From the NCBI GenBank assembly GCA_017403125.1, contig JAFQOR010000028.1, positions 1 through 57,560 of the forward strand: a DNA stretch of 57,560 nucleotides, written 5' to 3'. The position numbers and the translations under genes are program-made. Shown in pieces: positions 53,411 through 57,560 of this stretch (within the stretch, counting starts at the first letter, position 1; each line of letters begins with the position of its first letter). This DNA comes from Alistipes sp. Its GTDB lineage: Bacteria; Bacteroidota; Bacteroidia; Bacteroidales; Rikenellaceae. The notes under the pieces are model-generated. The model searched no databases and was not told the origin of the DNA. It saw only the letters and a program-made list of their open reading frames with translations.

Positions 53411-54091
53411 CTAAATATCGTCTATCGAGAAGTCGTAACTGAGGCGCTTACCCGTCGTAAACTTCGAGTTGTCGAGCTTCGAGTTAAACTGATCCACCGT
53501 AACACGAATATTCTCCTCGTAGGGGGGCATCAGTAGGTCGAAATTCAACGCATAGTTTATCGCTGTCTCGATGATGGCTACAAGTGCCTCACGATCGATC
53601 TTGCGCGTACCGAATGTCATGGGGCGCACCAAGGTCTGTCGCTTACCCTCGACCCAGAAGCACTTCTCGCGGTTGATGAAGATGCGACCAATGAGATAGC
53701 CCTCGTCGGCATTACGATTGTACTTCAACGAGTCAGAAAGGAAGTTGTAGATGTTGATAACGCCGATGTAGGAGTTATTATGGTCGCTCTGCACATAGTT
53801 GTTCTGCCAGATAATATGGTTCGAGTCGAACTCGAAGATATCGGTATGCATCTGGAACAGAAGTATGTCGCTTGCCAACTGCAACTGCGCCTCGAACTTA
53901 CCACGGTCGCGATACTCGATGCGCACGCGCCTATCGAGCTTACCGTCCAACTCGTCGTCAATCTCCGATGCCATCTCGAAAAGCGTCTCTTTGAGCTCGT
54001 TGAATGTCGAGAAGGTGTTGTCGAAGATCTGCTGTTTGAGTGTCGATTTACGTACTATCGACTCCAAGATTTTCTCACGTAGTGTACCCAT
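53411..54091 (-). CDS. hypothetical protein
   Basis: This 226-residue protein has no signal peptide or membrane segment. It begins with helices (REKILESIVRKSTLKQQIFD) and then has a mixed domain with IFEFDSNHIIWQNNYVQ and GYLIGRIFINREKCFWVEGK. I do not recognise the family. It is 87 nt upstream of the peptidase on the same strand and may be cotranscribed; no terminator is seen between them. Confidence 0.65.
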   Translation of the reverse strand: MGTLREKILESIVRKSTLKQQIFDNTFSTFNELKETLFEMASEIDDELDGKLDRRVRIEYRDRGKFEAQLQLASDILLFQMHTDIFEFDSNHIIWQNNYVQSDHNNSYIGVINIYNFLSDSLKYNRNADEGYLIGRIFINREKCFWVEGKRQTLVRPMTFGTRKIDREALVAIIETAINYALNFDLLMPPYEENIRVTVDQFNSKLDNSKFTTGKRLSYDFSIDDI

Positions 54092-54218
54092 GTCTTATGG
54101 TATATTTAAGTGATATTCAAAAAAACGTTTAGTAAACAAGTTTTTTTAGCCGAGCGATTCAATTTCGGTTACCTCGCGAAAATCGGCTCTAACCAATTTT
54201 ATAGCCCCTCCAAATTTA

Positions 54219-55340
54219 TTATCGTAATTTGATGGTCTGCCCCTCAACCAGCGGAGAGGTTGGACGTATGCGATTCATCTTTGCAAGCTGGTCCATGCGT
54301 ATGCCATAGATTTGCGAGAGCATATACATATCCTCACCCTTGGCAACGACGTGTACCATATTAGCGCCACTCCAACGCGCCGACTTACGGTCGATATAGA
54401 CGATATCGCCCGCTGCGGGCTGTGTCTTTGCCTCACGGTCATTGAAGCGACGCAGGGTCGATGCCGACACTTCGAAGAGCTTGCCCAACTTCTCGTAGCT
54501 GTCGCCCTCGCGTGCAATAACATAGTGTGAGCCATTGGTCATATAGACGTTATAACCACCATGGGCATTTATCGTCACACGGAAGTTATTCGGGTCGATA
54601 CCTCGGTCGGCATAGGCGGTTGTCATGTCACGCGGCGTGATTACCTCATCCGACGGCTCTATGGCACTCTGATTCGAAGTTGAATCCGTATCGTTCTGCT
54701 CCACAACCGGTCCAACGACTATACCCAACTCCTCTGCCATAAACTTATCGTGCAGAGCCAAACCATTCTCCTGGTCGAGTAGGTCGAGGCGCGAATTTTC
54801 GATAACACGTATCAGGCGCTCGGCATAGTCTGAAGCTGTGGCATATCCGGCCTTTTTCAGACCCTTTGCCCAACTCTTATAGTCGGTGATGTCGTAGGCA
54901 AAGAGGAAATCATAGCGCGAGCCGTTGCACAGAAACTCGGCATGATCTCTAAACGACTCCTCGACACTATCATATACGCGGAAACAGTCATCGGGGTTAT
55001 CATCCTCGTGTGTTATGGTAGGTCCCGTCCACGAACTCTTGCACTTTATGCAGAAGTGGTTGTTTGCCACGCGCGCGAGGTAGCCATTGCCAAAGCCCGA
55101 CTCCAAGATAGCCTGTCCCATGGTAATACTTGCAGGGATGCCATATACCTCCATATTGTCTATTGCCAAGCCACGCCACTTTACGATATACTCCTCGCGT
55201 GTCATCTTCACCCAACCCTCGACCGGCTCCTTCGCCTTTATGTCATCGGGTTCGGCAACCTGTGCCTCTGCCACACCCGCCATGCATAGCTGAAAAGCTA
55301 TAAATAACACGCCAAAAATTGTTTTACGGGAAAAATTCAT
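54219..55340 (-). CDS. glucosaminidase (FlgJ/GH73-like) with C-terminal LysM domains
   Basis: This 373-residue protein has a signal peptide (about 1-26), a GH73-type glucosaminidase domain (about 47-200) with the catalytic Glu in MGQAILESGFGNGYLA and NNHFCIKCK, and two LysM modules near 275-320 and 328-373 (EGDSYEKLGKLFEVSASTLR; EDMYMLSQIYGIRMDQLAKM). It cuts the glycan strand of peptidoglycan and binds it via LysM. It is a cell-wall remodelling enzyme. Its promoter overlaps the divergent DUF4254 gene region. Confidence 0.9.
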   Translation of the reverse strand: MNFSRKTIFGVLFIAFQLCMAGVAEAQVAEPDDIKAKEPVEGWVKMTREEYIVKWRGLAIDNMEVYGIPASITMGQAILESGFGNGYLARVANNHFCIKCKSSWTGPTITHEDDNPDDCFRVYDSVEESFRDHAEFLCNGSRYDFLFAYDITDYKSWAKGLKKAGYATASDYAERLIRVIENSRLDLLDQENGLALHDKFMAEELGIVVGPVVEQNDTDSTSNQSAIEPSDEVITPRDMTTAYADRGIDPNNFRVTINAHGGYNVYMTNGSHYVIAREGDSYEKLGKLFEVSASTLRRFNDREAKTQPAAGDIVYIDRKSARWSGANMVHVVAKGEDMYMLSQIYGIRMDQLAKMNRIRPTSPLVEGQTIKLR

Positions 55341-55383
55341 TATATTTGTATAATTATTTGTGGAACTTACACTCGCAAAGATA
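55341..55383. promoter_or_regulatory. divergent -7 elements for the glucosaminidase and DUF4254 genes
   Basis: On the minus strand TATCTTTG (55376-55383) is a perfect -7 element 35 nt before the glucosaminidase start. On the plus strand TATATTTG (55341-55348), with ATTG at 55318-55321 and a 19-nt spacer, could serve DUF4254. The two transcripts would overlap at their 5' ends. Confidence 0.5.
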
Positions 55384-55420
55384 TAATTTTATACTCAAAT
55401 AATCAACAAAAACTACTACT

Positions 55421-56026
55421 ATGTTTACGGAAAATGCAAACAACATCTTCGTTCGTTCGATTGAGGATTACCACAAGTGGGACAATGTGGACCAGCCTAT
55501 GGCTAACCCCTACGAAGCAGGCTCACTAAACGCTTTGCTCTACGAGAAGAATTGGATTGATGCCGTGCAGTGGCACTTGGAGGACATCATCCGTGACCCA
55601 AATATCGACCCCGTAAAGGCGTTGGAGATTAAGCGCCGCATCGACCGCTCGAATCAGGTACGTACCGACATGGTGGAGTATATCGACTCTTACATGCTCG
55701 ACAAATATAAGGATATTGTTCCCGCCAAGGATGCTCGCCTCAACACCGAGACTCCGGCATGGGCTATCGACCGCCTATCGATTCTCGCACTCAAAATATA
55801 CCACATGCACTGTGAGGTTGTCCGCACCGACGTTGATGACGCTCACCGCGAGGCTTGCCAGAAGAAGCTGGATACGCTATTGCAGCAGCGCGTCGATCTC
55901 TCGACAGCCATCGAGGAGCTTATCGAGGATATTGAGGCCGGTCGTAAGTACATGAAGACCTACAAGCAGATGAAGATGTACAACGACCCATCACTCAATC
56001 CTGTGCTCTATGGCAACAAGCAGTAA
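55421..56026 (+). CDS. DUF4254 domain protein
   Basis: This 201-residue helical protein fits DUF4254: NPYEAGSLNALLYEKNWIDA and DAVQWHLEDIIRDP near the N-terminus, IKRRIDRSNQVRTDMVEYID, and INTETPAWAIDRLSIL-like sequence in the middle. DUF4254 genes regularly sit next to a family 9 glycosyltransferase in Bacteroidota, as here (17-nt overlap), so a role tied to cell-surface glycan assembly is likely but undefined. Confidence 0.85.
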   Translation: MFTENANNIFVRSIEDYHKWDNVDQPMANPYEAGSLNALLYEKNWIDAVQWHLEDIIRDPNIDPVKALEIKRRIDRSNQVRTDMVEYIDSYMLDKYKDIVPAKDARLNTETPAWAIDRLSILALKIYHMHCEVVRTDVDDAHREACQKKLDTLLQQRVDLSTAIEELIEDIEAGRKYMKTYKQMKMYNDPSLNPVLYGNKQ

Positions 56027-57041
56027 AAAGATTCGATACCGCCACATATTGTTGGTGCGCCTCTCGGCGTTGGGCGACGTTGCAATGTTGGCCCACACCG
56101 TGCGCGCCTTCAAAGAGGCGTATCCCGAAGTTAAGGTCACGGTACTCACGCGCGAGTTCCTACGCCCCATGTTCGATGGCCTCGACGTAGATTTCATCTT
56201 CGCCGACACCAAGGGCAAGCACAAGGGCTTTTGCGGCATTTGGCGCCTTGCCGGCGAAGTTAAGCGCGCCGGCGTAGATGCCATAGCCGACACGCATGGC
56301 ATGTTGCGTTCGCGCACGCTGCGCTGGATGTGTTGGTTGCGAGGTCTAATCCCCTTCAAGGCTATCCGCAAGGGTCGTGTCGAGAAGTGGTTCCGTCTCG
56401 GCTATAACCGCGCGAGCGCCGTGCAACTGAAACACACTGTTGTTCGCTACAACGACGTCTTGCGTCGCCTGGGCTTCGATTTCGACGACCCCGCACCCGC
56501 AACCAAACCCTCGCTCCCCTGCCCCATGGGCACGAAGGAGGGACGCTGGGTGGGCTTTGCACCATTCTCGGCACACGAGGGCAAGACCTATCCTGCGGAT
56601 ATGCGTGCAGAGCTCGTACGCCTACTTGCCGAGCGCTACGACAGGGTCTTTATACATAGTGGCGGAGGCGACGAGGCAGCCTTTGCCGAGCAGATGGAGG
56701 CTACGTATCCCAATGTCACAGCTCTCTGGGGCAAGGTGAAGCTACGCGAGGAGCGCGACCTTATCTCACACCTTGATGGCGTCGTCACCATGGACTCGCT
56801 TGTTATGCACCTTGCGTCGCTCGTTGCCACACCCACCGTCTCGATTTGGGGTGCTACACACCCACAACTCGGATTTATGGGCTACGGCATGGGAGATAGA
56901 GGCATCCTACAAGCCGAGATGCCGTGTCGTCCCTGTTCAGTATATGGCAATAAGAGGTGTAAATTTGGCGACTATCGCTGTCTGCGTGCCATAACTCCCG
57001 ACATGGTTATAGAGCGTCTCGACGAGATTCTCGAGAAGTAG
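56010..57041 (+). CDS. glycosyltransferase family 9 (heptosyltransferase-like)
   Basis: This 343-residue GT-B enzyme starts with HILLVRLSALGDVAMLAHTV (about 13-32), has VGFAPFSAHEGKTYP, SGGGDE, and the nucleotide-sugar site VTMDSLVMHLASLVATPTVSIWGAT (in two parts, about 270-295). A CRPCSVYGNKRC motif near 310-321 occurs in many members. It probably adds a sugar to the lipooligosaccharide core at the inner membrane; the donor sugar cannot be read. It overlaps the DUF4254 gene by 17 nt. Confidence 0.9.
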   Translation: MATSSKKIRYRHILLVRLSALGDVAMLAHTVRAFKEAYPEVKVTVLTREFLRPMFDGLDVDFIFADTKGKHKGFCGIWRLAGEVKRAGVDAIADTHGMLRSRTLRWMCWLRGLIPFKAIRKGRVEKWFRLGYNRASAVQLKHTVVRYNDVLRRLGFDFDDPAPATKPSLPCPMGTKEGRWVGFAPFSAHEGKTYPADMRAELVRLLAERYDRVFIHSGGGDEAAFAEQMEATYPNVTALWGKVKLREERDLISHLDGVVTMDSLVMHLASLVATPTVSIWGATHPQLGFMGYGMGDRGILQAEMPCRPCSVYGNKRCKFGDYRCLRAITPDMVIERLDEILEK

Positions 57042-57061
57042 GCAGTGACACATAACACTAC

Positions 57062-57096
57062 AATGCCCCAAGAGTTTAGTAAACTCTTGGGGCATT
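57062..57096 (+). terminator. hairpin after the GT9 gene
   Basis: A perfect inverted repeat with 17-nt arms (aatgccccaagagttta and its inverse) around a single G lies 20 nt after the stop codon. There is no clear T run, so it may act with the downstream hairpins. Confidence 0.65.
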
Positions 57097-57103
57097 TGCT
57101 TTG

Positions 57104-57187
57104 AGAGGGAGGGTTAAAGAGTTTAAGGAGTTTAGGGAGAGCCCCCCCCTATTCTCCCTATTCTCCCTATTCCCCCTATTCCCCCTT
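57104..57187. repeat. purine/pyrimidine hairpin, copy 6 (imperfect)
   Basis: A purine arm (agagggagggttaaagagtt and on, to 57141) is followed by a run of C and a pyrimidine arm with repeated attctccct units (57151-57187). Pairing is partial. It lies between convergent GT9 and rplT genes. Confidence 0.6.
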
Positions 57188-57198
57188 CACCCACCACA

Positions 57199-57232
57199 AA
57201 AAAAATAAGGGACAGGCTCGAAGCCTATCCCT
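57199..57232 (-). terminator. intrinsic terminator of rplT
   Basis: On the minus strand an 11-bp stem with one wobble (agggataggct / agcctgtccct) and a three-base tcg loop is followed by tattttttt. It starts 24 nt after the rplT stop. Confidence 0.9.
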
Positions 57233-57255
57233 CACATCTTCCAGAGTGGAAGCGA

Positions 57256-57560
57256 CTATTTAACTGCATTAACAATTGCCTCGAATGCCTTGGGCTCGTT
57301 GAGTGCGAGGTCAGCCAAAACCTTACGGTTGAGGGCGATACCCTTCACATTCATCTTACCGATAAACTCCGAATAGGTCATACCGTACATGCGAACCGCA
57401 GCGTTGATACGAACGATCCACAACGAACGATAAGTTCTCTTCTTCTCACGACGGTGTGCATATGCAAACTGCAAACCCTTCTCGACAGTATTTTTCGCAA
57501 CTGTCCATACGTTTCCCCTTGAACCAAAGTTACCCTTGGCAAGTTTCAAAACCTTCTTTC
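57256..57560 (-). CDS. rplT: 50S ribosomal protein L20, 5' end outside the window
   Basis: The visible part (101 codons plus the stop, cut by the window edge) reads [20 protein letters not shown], then ALWI-like [20 protein letters not shown] and [19 protein letters not shown], the standard L20 sequence. The N-terminal 10-15 residues lie beyond 57560. The apparent start at a TTG (57549) is an internal codon, not the real start. L20 assembles early into the 50S subunit. The rpmI and infC genes usually lie upstream, beyond the window. Confidence 0.96.
   Translation of the reverse strand, partial: KKVLKLAKGNFGSRGNVWTVAKNTVEKGLQFAYAHRREKKRTYRSLWIVRINAAVRMYGMTYSEFIGKMNVKGIALNRKVLADLALNEPKAFEAIVNAVK

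Noticed and set aside
57256-57549. rplT as a complete 97-codon gene starting at 57549
   Set aside because: The apparent start is an internal TTG; the frame continues as KKV to the window edge as in normal L20, so the gene is truncated by the window.
1-57560. Mobile elements, prophage, restriction-modification, toxin-antitoxin or biosynthetic clusters
   Set aside because: Every long frame could be placed in a housekeeping, metabolic or lineage-conserved family; no transposase, integrase, phage structural gene or att-like duplication was seen.

Overview
The window is a chromosomal segment of a member of the Bacteroidota, most likely order Bacteroidales and perhaps an Alistipes-like (Rikenellaceae) gut bacterium. 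This rests on the promoters (TTTG-N18-21-TAnnTTTG, the Bacteroidota sigma-ABfr type), on families largely confined to the phylum (DUF4295, DUF4254, DUF4923, DUF2851, GSCFA, DUF3822-like), on an OPT transporter/PepT pair and a GH84 O-GlcNAcase, and on weak Shine-Dalgarno sequences. The genus is inference. Nearly all genes are core or metabolic. No insertion sequence, prophage, CRISPR array, restriction or toxin system was seen.

Layout. 1-500: 3' end of rpmG, DUF4295 and terminators. 530-5929: a phosphate transporter (minus) divergent from a PhoB/PhoR-like two-component system, then a sugar kinase; the shared intergenic region holds three TGTTACA boxes spaced exactly 11 bp. 6088-13752: GH84 glycosidase, aldehyde dehydrogenase, deoD, a cysteine-desulfidase-like enzyme, tRNA-Asp and rsmD. 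13743-20259: DUF3822-like protein, a membrane protein, a RecD/Pif1-type helicase, mutS and a membrane protein with a regulator-like N-terminus. 20439-24915: ssb, lpxK, an M23 lipoprotein, a PNPOx-like protein and ispD. 25035-32857 (all minus): Sel1-repeat protein, DUF4923, nadE, pepT and an OPT transporter. 33346-37676: valS, rnhA, flavin reductase, hypothetical. 38044-40939: rplM-rpsI-rpsB-tsf. 41081-42185: luxS with its nucleosidase (minus). 42297-46718: GSCFA protein, a degenerate PafA-like phosphatase relative, sufE, a DUF59 protein and DUF2851. 46915-50677: secA and dCMP deaminase. 51056-55340 (minus): a 44-residue ORF, DPP-IV-like peptidase, a hypothetical and a LysM glucosaminidase. 55421-57041: DUF4254 and a GT9 glycosyltransferase. 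The window ends inside rplT (minus).

The most distinctive material is non-coding. Two dispersed intergenic repeat families occur. One is a purine-rich/pyrimidine-rich long hairpin with about six copies. The other is a stem-loop of about 105-127 nt with a conserved core and outer stem arms that differ in sequence between loci but stay self-complementary. At three loci the hairpin is followed directly, in the same orientation, by the stem-loop element or its remnant, so they may form one composite element. Other points are the Pho-box-like array, a multi-helix leader before rpsB, the phosphatase relative lacking several expected metal ligands, and a small basic ORF.
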